DNA of 64,000 bases from Tricholomella constricta (taxonomy: Eukaryota; Basidiomycota; Agaricomycetes; Agaricales; Lyophyllaceae): NCBI GenBank assembly GCA_013368375.1, contig JAACJP010000013.1, forward strand, positions 558,001 to 622,000, read 5' to 3'. Below the pieces are notes generated by a model. It saw only the letters and a program-made list of their open reading frames with translations. It had not been told where the DNA came from and ran no database searches. The position numbers and the translations under genes were made by a program. Below, piece after piece: positions 22,823 to 34,238 of this stretch; within the stretch, counting starts at the first letter, position 1; each line of letters begins with the position of its first letter.

Positions 22823-24969
22823 ATGACCTCCCCGAACGGCCTTGTTTGCTTCACCAATTGCTTGCTTCCGCAGGAGGATGGCAGTCTTGTCGAGAAAGAT
22901 GTGTGGTTTGACGAACGGCGTGGAGTAATCCTTGATGCACAGGTACGTTATCTCTCGGATGCTAGATGACCGAATCTGACTCCCACTTCCCTTAGAGGAC
23001 TTTTTACGTGCGAGGAGAAAGACCTGATAGGATCGTCGATTTAAATGGCAATATCCTGAGGCAAGCATTGACCTTTATCGCATCCCGTTTAGGCACCGAA
23101 AGCATCTTTCTGGAGCCAAATCCTATGTAGAGCCTTGTTACTAACCGCTCGCACTATGCAGCCCCGGTTTCATCGACATCCAACTAAATGGCGCATATGG
23201 CTTCGACTTTTCTGTCTATGAAGATGACAAGTCCTACAGAGAGGGTATGAAGCTGGTCGCCGAACGTATTGTAGAAACGGGAGTGACCTCGTACGTGACA
23301 AGTCTTGCCTTTCAGCATCTTTCTGAAGTTGAAGCGACTTGAAACCTTCCAGGCTCCTGCCGACGCTGATTGTGAGTTTCAATATGAAATACGGCCTTCG
23401 TTGCCTGACACGGCAGTTTAGACCCAAGATAAGGCCCTATATCCAAAGTTGATGAGTCTACTGCAACCGTTTTCGACCCCTACATCTGCCACCCTCCTAG
23501 GGTGGCACGCCGAGGGCCCGTTCCTCAATCATGCCAAACGCGGAGCGCACGCCCCTCCGTTCCTCTTGACCGCCCCCGAGGGAACCAAGTCGTTCGAGGA
23601 CGTCTACGGTGAACAGAATCTCGCCGAGAATGAAGATTGGCTCATGGCTGGCGGTGGACAAAATGCTGGTGTCAGGGTAATCACTGCTGCCCCCGAACTT
23701 GACGGCGTCATGAACGCGATTGGAGAACTTTCGAAACGAGGAATCATCTTCTCGATTGGTCACAGGTACGTTACCATTGAACACTCACGTTCTGCCTTCC
23801 TCATCGCAACTGCAGTGCTGCATCGTCGGAAATTGCAACATCTGCTGTACGCTATGGCGCGAGCCTTATCACCCATCTCTTCAATGCTATGCCCCAGCTC
23901 CATCACAGGGACCCTTCAATTATCGGACTTTTGGGTGCTTCGCCGCATCTTTCCTCCCCCCTCTCCCCTTTACCTCCGTACCCGCCCCGCAAATCCTCCA
24001 CAGCTGCCACCCCAGACGTTCTCACTACCATTCAAACCAACGTTGGCAATGCATCGGAAGCTTTCGACAATTCGAACGCGACTACGCCTCCTCTTTCGCC
24101 GTTCAATTTTGCATCCCCCACATCAACAACACAAACTCTCAACGACGCTGTGACTCAACTTACGCACAAAAGACAAGGCAGTAGAAGCGAGCTGCACCTC
24201 GACAAGGGTGAGATCGCAGATATGGCGTTTACGCGGCCTTACTATGGGCTCATCGTCGATGGGATTCACTGTCATCCCAACTCCGTAAGGGTGAGCATCG
24301 TCATTTTCTCATCACACGTCAGCTTTGGGACTTCACTGAAATGGGGATCTATCTACCTAGCTTGCATATACTGCGCATCCTGAGGGGTGCATCCTTGTCA
24401 CTGATGGTAAGTTTAGCGCATACACTTATCTTGCACCGCTTCCATTCACACTAACAACACATACAGCCCAGAAAATCCTCGACCCTAATCTCCGCGATGG
24501 GGTACACGAGTGGCGGGACGGCCAGCGTTTCGTCAAGGAGGGTTACAAGCTTTATTTGGAAGGCACGAATACCCTCGCGGGAAGGTAAGCTTCCCTATTG
24601 TTATTTCCAAACCCCATGTTGCGCGCCAGTTGTCTGGTGCCCCCTAGCGCGAGGTTATGCCGATGCTGACATGTCATCTGTAGCGTGGTTACGCTGGATA
24701 CCTCCGTTCGCAATTTCTCGCGATTCACGGGCTGCTCTCTTGGGGAAGCTATCAAGTGTGCGACGTACAATCCTGCGAAGTAAGAGTTCATGTCAGTTGT
24801 CAGTGGGATACCTTCTGATTGAGTGTCTCGTTACAGGTGCCTTGGAATTGAGGACAGGAAGGGCACCCTGCGTGCTGGTGCGGATGCTGATTTCGTCGTG
24901 CTCGACCGGCGGGGAACTGTGCTTAGCACTTGGGTAAAGGGAAAAGAGGCATGGGCCAAAAGTGTTTAG
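22823..24969 (+). CDS. nagA: N-acetylglucosamine-6-phosphate deacetylase
   Basis: Ten exons: 22823..22942, 22996..23060, 23162..23290, 23353..23371, 23422..23765, 23816..24290, 24361..24406, 24467..24584, 24684..24779 and 24837..24969; 514 residues. The cytosolic enzyme removes acetate from GlcNAc-6-P in amino-sugar and chitin-derived sugar use. It is an amidohydrolase-superfamily barrel: [30 protein letters not shown] (metal-ligand Glu142), IFSIGHSAAS (His225), [17 protein letters not shown] (His246), [17 protein letters not shown] (catalytic Asp399), LAGS and [16 protein letters not shown]. Between the HLFNAM block and VDGIHCHP it carries a low-complexity insertion of about 90 residues, so it is longer than the roughly 380-410 residues of bacterial NagA. 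Intron 2 uses a GC donor (CTGAG|gcaagc), and exon 4 is only 19 nt. No other GlcNAc pathway gene lies beside it. Confidence 0.94.
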
Positions 24970-25549
24970 ATTCAATTTTGGGGCTCAGAAGATCTAGAAT
25001 AGCGTCGCAACTCCCTGAAATATTTGTAGAGCTTGAGATTGTACTGTATATATGTATGCCATTTATGTTATTCCTGTTATATCATTACCTTGACAGTTTA
25101 CTACCTAGTTTCGATTCAATAGAAGTTATATTGTGTAATGCCCTGTACGTAGGGGCGCGTAATACATCATTGTCTTCGATTACTTCGAAGGTTGTGTGGC
25201 CTGTCACATATTGAAAAACCGTTTCGGGCGACGCGTTGTTTGGATAAGCGTCTCTTGCCCAGAACGGTTTGCACGTTCCCCGGCTTGACACTCAGATCAT
25301 CGTCAGGCATGGTATCCTCCGTATACGGCGTGGTCCGGCAGATCTACTTATCATCAATGAGCTTACTGAGCTATGCACCAGCCTTCTCTTTTCAACTCGC
25401 TTGCGTTCATATTTCCATTGACCCTGTCTAGACGTGGTGTTCTAACCTATTCAGTCGCGGGTGGTAAGTCCTCATGCTGCCTCGGCAGACCCTAGCTTAT
25501 TAGGCCAACGTTCGCCAGCGTTGACCTTGACTGAATCTCAGTCTCGACA
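24970..25549. other. Intergenic
   Basis: AT-richer spacer between the deacetylase stop and the first F-box start; no gene or motif recognised. Confidence 0.5.
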
Positions 25550-26512
25550 ATGTCAACCGTGACGGTGACGGAGCTTAGGCACATACGACCCCGCCGACTC
25601 TCCCTTATAATTTCCTCTGGCACAGCCCCGGTTCTTACCCTGCCGGTTGAACTTGTGTTCAACATCTTCGAAGCCGCCATTTTTGACTGCAAACCGAGCA
25701 ACCTGGCGCTCGTATCGAAAGCCTTTTCCAAGGTGGTCGATGCTATCCTCTATCGCACAGTCATTCTTGATTCCCCCAATACGGTCCGACTTTTTCACCG
25801 CACAATCCACTCAAAAACGCGCCCCTTCTTGACCGGCCACGTCAAACGACTAGTAGTGACTTGGTGGCCCGACAGTGACACGTCTCAAACGCAGATTCAC
25901 GACATAATTTCCGCCTGCGCCGGGATACGGGCCTTGATTTCCCCGTCGTTCCGCTGGCCTATTAATATTTCAGCGGCGAAATCTTCCGTCGAGAGCGGGC
26001 TCACTGCGATTACCATTCAATCCTTCGACGAAGACCATGGCATCCTTACACATGTCTCCGAAAATCAGCCGCTAATATTTTCAAAGACGCTTACCCACCT
26101 CCGATTCTGCGAACCAAGCGCCATGTGGTATTCGCCCACTTCCATGCTCGCGGCTTTCGGCCCGTTCCCGCACCTTTCGCACTTGCAGCTCGCACGTCGG
26201 GCGAATGCAAACGAATCCAACGACATAATGTTCGCGAACAGTGTTCGCAAGCTTCTCCATTCTCTTCCGGCTCTGAAGATGCTCGTCGTCAGCGTCTTCC
26301 CTGAGGCGTATTGTTTCGAAATGGAGTCTGTCGAAAACTCGGACATTTGGAAACGGATGTGCGAGATCCGTAGTGAGGACCGGAGAGTGATCGTCCTACC
26401 AGGTCGATGGGAGGAGTGGAAGGACGGATACGAAAAACAGAAGCTGTTTCATAGTGGGTACCAGCCCGCCGACTTTTGGACGCGTGCTGCGAACACTGTG
26501 AAGGCTGATTAA
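25550..26512 (+). CDS. F-box-like protein 1
   Basis: Single exon, 320 residues. Residues about 29-75 fit an F-box: LPVELVFNIFEAAI, then NLALVSKAFSKVVDAILYRTVIL. This is the usual Leu-Pro-x-Glu start followed by the 'vs+ xf' block and the 'lYrtv' strand typical of agaricomycete F-box proteins. Such proteins bind Skp1 and bring substrates to an SCF ubiquitin ligase. The remainder, which has alternating hydrophobic strands (LTHLRFCEP, PHLSHLQLARR, LPALKMLVVSVFPE), probably forms degenerate leucine-rich repeats. The substrate is unknown. The start lies ten residues before a basic stretch (IRPRRLS), and no earlier in-frame ATG was seen. It lies upstream of another F-box gene on the same strand, but the two are not close copies. 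Confidence 0.75.
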   Translation: MSTVTVTELRHIRPRRLSLIISSGTAPVLTLPVELVFNIFEAAIFDCKPSNLALVSKAFSKVVDAILYRTVILDSPNTVRLFHRTIHSKTRPFLTGHVKRLVVTWWPDSDTSQTQIHDIISACAGIRALISPSFRWPINISAAKSSVESGLTAITIQSFDEDHGILTHVSENQPLIFSKTLTHLRFCEPSAMWYSPTSMLAAFGPFPHLSHLQLARRANANESNDIMFANSVRKLLHSLPALKMLVVSVFPEAYCFEMESVENSDIWKRMCEIRSEDRRVIVLPGRWEEWKDGYEKQKLFHSGYQPADFWTRAANTVKAD

Positions 26513-26832
26513 AATCACTGACTACGATCCTTAGACTAGACGGGTCATTGAAGTAGTTCATATAGATTGAATATAGACCTTAGATTTTTCAAACACAGTC
26601 GATGCAGCGCGCGTTCTACGCGTTTTCACGCGTCTATTCTTGTAAAATTTTGTTACAAGCGCGAAATTCCTACTCACGTGGCAACTGCTGTGTTTCAGTG
26701 TGTTTCCAATCGTAACTCGGCGTTTTGCACAGTCTGATCTCAAGTCGATTTGCACGCGCTGCGCGTCGCTGGTGGATCGCATAAATACTCAACGCTCTTC
26801 AATTACGCAGCGCCCTCAAACCATCCTGCCCC

Positions 26833-28268
26833 ATGGAACCCAACCAAGGACCTCTCACCACTCGCAAAGGTTGGCTCAATCCATTGACCGCAGATATCAC
26901 ACATCCCGCTGAACCAACTTTGCAGACGACATCGATAATGTCCCAGCCATCCATCAACCACCCATCCATCGACTACCCCATGAAGTACTTGCCGGGATAT
27001 TTACTGCTCTACAACCTAGAAGACGATCACGACACACAATCCCCTTCGAGGTCGCAATGTCGCATGTCTGTACCTACTGGCGGGACATCACATTTGGAAC
27101 TCCACTGCTTTGGATAAACATCGATATTTACTCAATTCGCTCTCTCGAATGCGTCTCCAGCTACCTAACACGATCTCAAAGATGTCCCATCGATGTCAGA
27201 TTTGACATTTGGGCATCTGACCGACTCCTGAGCCCTGAGGCCAGTGGTGCAACGATCTTGCCCCTCGTTGATCTAGTCATCCAACACAGCGATCGATGGA
27301 AAACCCTCCTTGTGTTTACGTCCCATACAACCACCACCGCTTCTATCCTTTTGAAGCTGGCGGATGTAGCGGCTCCTTTGCTTCAGCGGATACGTGTCAT
27401 GGGCGACGATGGAGATAACGTTGAACCTCCTAGTGGTCAAATACTTGTGTCGAGCCCGGGTGTTCTCACTGGAGGTGTTCCTATGTTAACGACAGTACAG
27501 ATGGGTAACATGCGTTGCCTGCCTCCATTAGCGAACGTGACTACCCTCCATCTTCGCGCCTCTCACTTTTCCTCCTCCGAGCTGAACACACACATCCTCT
27601 CTGATCTCACAACGGCCTGCCCTTCCTTAACGACTTTCTCCATTCACGGAAACTTTAGAGGTGACTGGATTGGCGAAAATATCACCATGCCATCTCTCCG
27701 TTCACTTTGGTTCCAGAATGGGGATACTCTGGCCGCCAAATTCCTCGCGACCGTTTCCTTACCCAACTTAGAGTCACTTTGGCTCGATTGTCCCCAGTAT
27801 CGAGTCATTCAGGTGATTGACCACTCGATCCCCCGGCCCACTTTCCCCGCTCTCAAGTACTTAACTCTCCAATATTTTGACTTCTATGCATCTTCCCAAT
27901 TTGCAAAAGCGTTCCCAACCATCACGGCTCTTCATTTCTCCTTCTGCAACCCATTCCACATCACCTTCTTGAAGGAGACACTGATCGAGGACGACCACTC
28001 GCGGTGGCCGAATCTCGACACCCTTGTCTTCCGCACGACGCGTGAGACGCATGCCATAAAGTTCTCAAAGACACTCGACGAAATCGTCAGCGAGCGTCAG
28101 CGCGGCAACAATCCTATCCGGAAGCTCCTTCTCGACAAGGATATTTTGGGTAACCTCTTTACTGCTGACTCTTTACGAGCGAGGACCAACTTGGACGTGT
28201 TGCGCCCGGATAATTTCGATGATCCTTGGTGGATCATGTCGCATATGGACTTTGGAGACCGGCTTTAA
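26833..28268 (+). CDS. F-box protein 2 with LRR-like C-terminal part
   Basis: Exons 26833..26869 and 26926..28268 (intron gttggc...tttgcag); 459 residues. The splice restores an F-box that an unspliced reading destroys: DNVPAIHQPPIHRLPHEVLAGIF, then PFEVAMSHVCTYWRDITFGTPLLW. 'LP.E.L..IF', 'A..VC..WR.I....P.LW' is the canonical pattern in mushroom F-box families. A long C-terminal region with repeated strand-like units (LPPLANVTTLHLRAS, LPNLESLWLDC, FPALKYLTLQYF, WPNLDTLVFRT) indicates leucine-rich repeats of about 25 residues that would bind the substrate of an SCF ubiquitin ligase. The final segment ends WWIMSHMDFGDRL. The first exon is just 12 codons plus one base. The target protein cannot be inferred. 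Confidence 0.82.
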
Positions 28269-28811
28269 TAGCATTACAACAATTCATTGGCCCTTGCTCA
28301 TCGTCCGAGACGACCGACATGCAAACTCGTTATTTTGATACTCATAACTCGCATCCTGGCCGCGGAAGATGTTATCCAAATTGTTTATTCACGATTTAAG
28401 TAAGCTTTTTTGACAGAAAACTATTGATACAGAAATCCAAGGAGAGCGACTAATGATATACAGATGGGAAGGCCCAGAGCGATCAGAGGAGATAGCGAAA
28501 CAAGTAACGAAAGTGGTCCGAGACGGCCTCTGCAGGCGGCAAAGTCTAAGTGACGTGTGATAAGCAAGGAGGGGGTGAGGAAGGTGCGGTGGAGTATCTC
28601 GAAGTGTGCCGTGGCCTTGTGTGAATGGGGTATTTTTGGACGGGGCGACGGGAAGGAGCGTGGTTGGCGCGGCTACACGATGCGAGACTGGTCCTCCAGA
28701 AGAAAAGCTGAGGGTATGTAGTGCACAACAACGAAGAAGGTGCTGGGATCTAGAGGTCGAGGTCAGTCTTTAAAATTCAATCCGGAGAGGGGCAGACTAT
28801 TAATCACCATT
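28269..28811. other. Intergenic (convergent 3' flanks)
   Basis: Spacer between the F-box 2 stop and the stop of the minus-strand peptide gene. No gene recognised. Confidence 0.5.
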
Positions 28812-29111
28812 TTATATGCAACCGAAACGACAGATAGGCTCAGGCGATGGTTGTCTTGCTACAGGGGCAGCAGCTTCAGGTTCTCTGGCGGACAGATGCT
28901 GCGGGAATCAACGTTAGGGAGGTGTGGCGAAAGGCTCGTAAGTTGCTTACTACTGCTCTCATCTCCATGTCCAGAGGAGGAGTGATGGGAAGAGGTGACG
29001 CGGACGTCGAGAGCGCCGCTATAGAACCCATCAGCACATCAGTCAGCAGGCGGGAGGGCGGGAGCACTTACCGCAGGCCAAGGCAAAAGCAGCCACAAAA
29101 ATGAATTGCAT
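28812..29111 (-). CDS. Small secreted peptide precursor ending in a CRFGC ring motif
   Basis: Three exons on the minus strand, 29072..29111, 28951..29018 and 28812..28898, joined by clean gtaagt/ctatag and gtaagc/cccgcag introns; 64 residues. Residues 1-20 (MQFIFVAAFALACAALSTSA) are a strong signal peptide. A Pro/Glu/Ala-rich middle (SPLPITPPLD, SAREPEAAAPVA) leads to a C-terminus PSPEPICRFGCI. The only cysteines after the signal region are the last two, spaced C-x3-C, so the mature end could form a small disulphide ring. There is no tandem repeat of the core, no KR/KK Kex2 site and no CAAX box, which argues against a typical fungal alpha-type or farnesylated pheromone. Function unknown. The splice model is good, but expression is unproven. 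Confidence 0.65.
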
Positions 29112-29739
29112 TGTCTTGTCGATGGGACGGATGGGCGCTCGCGAAAGAACAATAAGAAATGACCTAAAGACTCCCACTGAGGGCTTCGAGGATTTATAGT
29201 AGAATGGAGTCGACATGGACAAGGCAAAGCCCAAAACAGGATGGCATGAAGGCAACGTCCTAGAACGGAAGGCAGGACTTAAAAAAAGCGATCTCGATGC
29301 CATAAATCAGACATGCTTCCCAGCCGTCGTTACCGAGTCGATGAGGCACCTGATCTTTGTCTCGACATCGGCTATTAGCGTTGAGAGGGATGTAGCCAAG
29401 CAATTTCGTCGCGGGAGTGGGGAGGACAAACGGATGCCCCGATTAGGACAGTTTGTCACCTTCCTGCGCCATATGTTCTTGTTCTTCATGGGGAAGAGTT
29501 TTAGATCACACAGAAATATCGTGTGTCGTAAGATATTGTATCGGCCTGCAGAAATTGCAAATCCTTGCTGGATAGGAACCTCGACGTGCCTTCTTCGACC
29601 CTTCAGAAATAAGCCTCAACGGGAACTGTCAAGGATCGACAGGTTGCGCCACGAAAATATTGTTACGCCGTTCCCCTCGAAGCAGTGCAAAATCCCCCCT
29701 CGAGGGGTCGAGAACGTCCTAGATCCAATGTGAAGAGGG
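29112..29739. other. Upstream region of the secreted-peptide gene
   Basis: No gene recognised. A 172-codon open frame on the plus strand (29215-29733) lacks any family motif and is probably fortuitous. Confidence 0.4.
29192..29198 (-). promoter_or_regulatory. TATA box of the secreted-peptide gene
   Basis: TATAAAT on the minus strand, about 81 bp upstream of the start codon at 29111, supports transcription of the short gene. Confidence 0.5.
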
Positions 29740-30595
29740 CTATTGATGAACAAGTTCAGCAGCTATCCACGAATTGATCGAAAACGCCAATAGAAGCCAA
29801 TAAACACGCAACAGCCATCGAGTAGAGATAGAACGATGATGATGTCGATGATGTGAAGATGACAGAAATGTGCGTAGAGCAAGAAACACCGTCGTAAGAA
29901 AGAGTTCAAGAGAAATGAGAACTGTTACTAACGAAAAAGCCCATGTAGCGAATGTCAGCCTAAATGAAGCTGTGGCACCATGGGGAACGGTAGGTGTCGC
30001 GTCGTTGGAGCCTGAAGTGGAGCTTGGGTTTGTACCAGTGGTCGTGCCTGCTTTGGCGCCGGACGAAGTGGCGGCAAAACTGGAGGAAACTGTGCCTTTC
30101 AATCTATTGGCGTGACGCTGTGATAGGAGACGCATCGTTAGAGCTTGTACCTCAGATCAGATGAGCGCGGCTAGGGAAGGGGCGAAGCTTCTTCACACAA
30201 GAAGCTTTTTACCTGGAATCCTTCGAGTGTCTGTATTGCTGCCATTGGTGACGTTTATGACACCCATTACTCACGTATTGGAGTCGAAAACCAGATTGTC
30301 GTCTTGGAGTCGCTAATAGTGACTGCAAGGATCGCGATGGCCGTGCCATTCCCGGCAGAAATCAGCATTGAAGCCATCGATTGTCATATCGGTGTCGTGC
30401 GCTCGAATATAAAGGGATGAGAACGTCGACTGCGAAGCGGTGCGGTTGTTCTATGTGACGACAAACACGAGTCGGCTTTGGAACGCATGGATGCGGAAAG
30501 AAATTACTTACAACTGAACCATCACGAGCGACTGCCTTGATAATTTGGAAATACTTCGTTGCGACTGTAATCATATTCTCGCCAACGGCAATAGC
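29740..30595 (-). CDS. Unresolved gene: Ser/Thr-rich membrane or GPI-type protein
   Basis: Two exon-like pieces are seen. The distal one, complement(29740..30117), follows a good acceptor (ctatcacag) and codes a Ser/Thr/Gly-rich linker (TVSSSFAATSSGAKAG, GTNPSSTSGSND) and then a hydrophobic run (TWAFSLVTVLISLELFL), like the stalk plus C-terminal anchor of a cell-surface protein; a His-rich patch follows. The proximal one, complement(30512..30595), has a good acceptor (cacgtag) and donor (gtaagt) and reads AIAVGENMITVATKYFQII and on to ARDGSV. Between them a frame containing AIAILAVTISDSKTT may be another exon. I could not join the pieces in one phase, find the start, or name the family. Confidence 0.35.
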
Positions 30596-31269
30596 CTACG
30601 TGGCCACGAACGTAGACAAGTTTTCACACAAATTAGTAGTCCAATTCGTAAGCATTGATGTATTATGGCATACCACAAAGACAGCAATAATTGTACATGC
30701 TGGTGGAAGGAGAAGGGGTGGACGAGGACAGACGAGGACTTAGACTACCATGACGTTCCACCTAACTGCGAAATAGGCAGAAGAGTCTAAGCAGCAACGT
30801 TAAAAATCGTAAAGGAGGCAGGCAAGGTGCGTATTCGATGGCCAGATAATCGATTGCATCCGAGCTTAACATAGAACGGGCCATAGAAAGTCCGTAAGTC
30901 CATTAAGAGACATCAAGCGTTGAGAATGACATAGAGCACGCCCTGGATCATTGAACAGGTTTGACAGAAGAAATCGTCGCCATGGTTGTCTGATTAATGA
31001 TACAAAATCATGAAGACAATCGGTCAAAAGTTTGAAGACAGATAGCTTTCTATGCACACTGAAAAATGTTGACGGCCGCGGAGTTTCGAAAACTTCTCTG
31101 TCACGTGGCGGGCGTGTCAAGGTTTCGTCCGAGACTCCGACACTCTTTGCATGGATTTGAAATTCGGTCCGGGCACACTGACCAGGAGTCATATTTCTCC
31201 TGGCCATTCTCCTCTCCTCCTCAGTCTCTCTTCGAGCCACCTGCCACCTGGTGGCTAGCTCTGTTCAGA
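30596..31269. other. Spacer, possibly holding the 5' end of the minus-strand gene
   Basis: A GT-rich minus-strand stretch up to about 30770 may contain the missing first exon(s) of the unresolved gene. The rest is the upstream region of the arrestin gene. Confidence 0.35.
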
Positions 31270-33914
31270 ATGTCTGACAAGAAGAATCCTTTGACGATTC
31301 GGCTGACTGAATCTGCCGTGTACCTCAGGTCAGATGGATCAGGGCGGCGAAATCGCGGCCAAGAATCACGGCCCTCGATGTTGCGCGGTCTTCTAGTCAT
31401 GGAGCTATCTAAAAACACGAGAATAAGCAGTATTGAATTGGAGCTGCTCGCGAGAAGCTGCACAGCTTGGCCTGAAGGTTTATATCTATGCAATTTTATT
31501 CTATTATATTGTAGCTGACTCGCTGCGCCTTGCAGGTATCGGCGCCCGCAGGACAGACATAACAGAAGAGCACACCCTGTTTCATGCAGAAACTGTTTAC
31601 TTCCGTGCTAGGAAAGTCCAGACGCGCCGCAATTCTTCCATTGGCCCAGGCGCTGCATACCGCTATGGCGAAACAGGTTATGAATCAGACGATCAACACA
31701 CATCCTCCTATACACCTAGAAACTACCAGGAAGCAGGGTATGGCGAGAGTCATGCTCCTCCAGAAAGTGGCATCCAGGGACGTAGTTCTCGACGCCTAAG
31801 CGCAGACAGCTCCTTTTTCCAACGCGTCCCTCTGTCTCATGAAGAGTTTCCAGTCTCACCAACTCCCCCTTACTCGCCCTTCTCGCAATCCTCTTCTCCC
31901 GTAAGTGAGCGGACGCCACCATCCTCTGCACAGACCCTAGAAGATTTTCGCAATTCATTAAATGCCGGACTTCGGAGCTCAAGGAGTAAATGAACGCTCT
32001 CTATCACGACCATGATTTTTTTCTGATAGTTCATTCATTCTAGGTCGTTCGGCTGGAATCACAGCTTCCACCGCTAGCGTCCAGTCTTATCGTCCTGACC
32101 TCTCTCTTTCCCGACGACCGAGTATCGAAGATGTTCCGGAGAACGAACTTGGCTTAAGCACGCCTAGGAACTACTCGCAAACGTCATCGCAACCGGGCTC
32201 ACGCCCCGGGTCGCGTCCTACATCACGGCCAACCTCACGTCCGCCCAGCCCCCTAGGATCACCGATAAAAAATGGCTCCGGTGAACGTCGTGGCAGGACT
32301 GGTTCCCGTTCTCGCTTTAGTTTATCATCCGTGTCCAGTGTCCTCATGGATGCAGTCAGGTCGAGCTCTCCAAAACATGCACGCTTTTCAGAATCGCATG
32401 AGCGCTTCGGCGAGGTAGAGAAGACACGCCGTGGGAGAACAAAGGAGAAGTGCAAGTCTATTCAGAGCCCCAGTACGTCGGTTGTGCGGGCGCGTTCGAA
32501 AGAACGATCCACGCTTAGCAAGATTGGGGATATTTTGAAGCTTGAATACGACGAAACTCCAGTGGAAAGCGGATGGAAGGAGTTCAAGAAAGGTAAAGTC
32601 AGATCTTAGTCTTCAAATTCTTCTTGTTAACGCCTTCTTTTATAGGCACCTATACCTATCCAATATCTTTCTCGATTCCAGCAAATTCCCCTCCGACTCT
32701 CCGTTGTAATTATGGAACGGTAAATTGGCGACTTCGAGCCACTGTCCATCGCCCCGGCGCCTTCAAGGGGAAATTTGCTGCACACCGCGAAGTCATCGTA
32801 ATAACCTGCCCAACTGAAGACGACACCGAGGATACTGAGAATATCATTGTCGAGCGTCACTGGGATCAGCAACTGCAATACCTCATTTCCATCTCTGGGC
32901 GCAGTTTCTATATTGGCGGGACAATTCCCATCACATTCACTCTGATGCCTCTGGCAAAAATGAAAATTCACCGGATCTCCGTTTTTATTGAAGGCACGTA
33001 CTCATTAGCCGTTTTTACTGCTCCAAATCCCCAATATGATCGTAATTTCTTTTTTAGAAAGGGTTGACTATTATACCCACATGAAACGAATTGCACGCAC
33101 GGAGCCTTTGATACAAATTGACCTCCTATCTATCAGGGAGCATGCGAAAAACACTCGTCACATTCTTCCCTTGGAGTCGGACGAAGTTGATGCCTTCAGG
33201 AACTCCCCTTTCTTCACGCTTGTAACGCCGGACGACGACTCATCGGAGATAGCCTCGAGTCTAATGGGCCCTGGTCCATGGACATTCCACCAGGAACTCC
33301 GGCTTCCAAGTTCATGTGGCTTTATCCGTATCACGAACAAGAATCGTAGGAGTAATGTGGTAATAACCCACCAACTCAAGTGTGTGATACGAGTTGAACG
33401 CGGTGACGATCTCCATATCGACCCAAAGACAGGAAAGCGGAAACTTTTTGACATCGTTATACAGACGCCAATCCACATCCTATCTGTGAGTTCCGAATTT
33501 TATAGCCAATGTCTTTCGATACAGCCCTTACAGATACAACTTTTTCCTATCTAGTGTCGATGCAATCCAGAATGGTCTTCCCTCCCGCGTTATTCGGAAA
33601 CGTTCGACGATACTTCGACCATTTTACCCAGGTGTCCTTGTGATGTGCGGCGCGCTGAGGAATCACGCATGCGCTCCATCCGACTCTCTGCATTGGAACG
33701 AATGACGTCTAAGCAGTCGTCGGACTCGTGTGCCTCTGCAGCCCAAACTAGCCCTGTGAACAGCAGGACGATGCCCTCACTTCATGGACATGATTCTCTC
33801 TACAGCCGGAGCACTCAATTTGAGCGACTTATAACTGGCCAGGAGAGCGAAATTGGCGAAGCGCCGCCTACCTATACCGCCTGCCTCGGGCTTTTCTCGC
33901 AACAGTCTCATTGA
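31270..33914 (+). CDS. Alpha-arrestin (ART-type ubiquitin-ligase adaptor)
   Basis: Six exons: 31270..31477, 31536..31985, 32044..32592, 32646..32993, 33058..33485 and 33555..33914; 780 residues. Alpha-arrestins link Rsp5-type (NEDD4) ubiquitin ligases to plasma-membrane transporters and trigger their endocytosis. The arrestin-N fold begins LTIRLTESAVYLRSD and SIELELLARSCTAWPEG, is interrupted by about 270 low-complexity residues (Ser/Arg/Pro-rich, with GSRPGSRPTSRPTSRPPSP), and resumes with TYTYPISFSIPANSPPTL. The arrestin-C half contains SGRSFYIGGTIPITFTLMP, ISVFIEERVDYYTHMKRIAR, and IRVERGDDLH, then SCRCNPEWSSLPRYSE. A PPTY motif at 765-768 fits a PPxY site for the WW domains of Rsp5. The fourth intron must use a GC donor (GAAG|gcacgt) to restore EERVDYY. 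The last dozen residues are less certain. Confidence 0.9.
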
Positions 33915-34238
33915 GAGAGCGCGACATACCCCCACCGATCAATGGCCTTTGACGGTGTCCTTCCCATCGTTAATCGTTTGCCGGGACTTTGTGGAAGGAG
34001 ATGTTTCCATCGTTTGGTAATTTTATGTCTACGTTTACATAGGGTAATTTCATGGTTTGTATTTATAGCATGCAACACTCCTGTTACTCGAGATTACAAC
34101 GGACCCATGATATGCGAGATAAGTGAGGAATGGGTAGGTGATTATAGAATACAGCGGATATAGGTGTGACATGCCCGAATAAATTAGTCTAACTTCTAGC
34201 ATACTCCTAGTCCTCCCTGGAAAGATTGTCAATACTAT
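33915..34238. other. Convergent 3' flank, arrestin and TIM22
   Basis: No gene recognised; contains both trailers. Confidence 0.5.

Noticed and set aside
29215..29733. 172-codon plus-strand frame
   Set aside because: It lies in the upstream region of the secreted-peptide gene on the other strand and has neither motifs nor introns; probably fortuitous.
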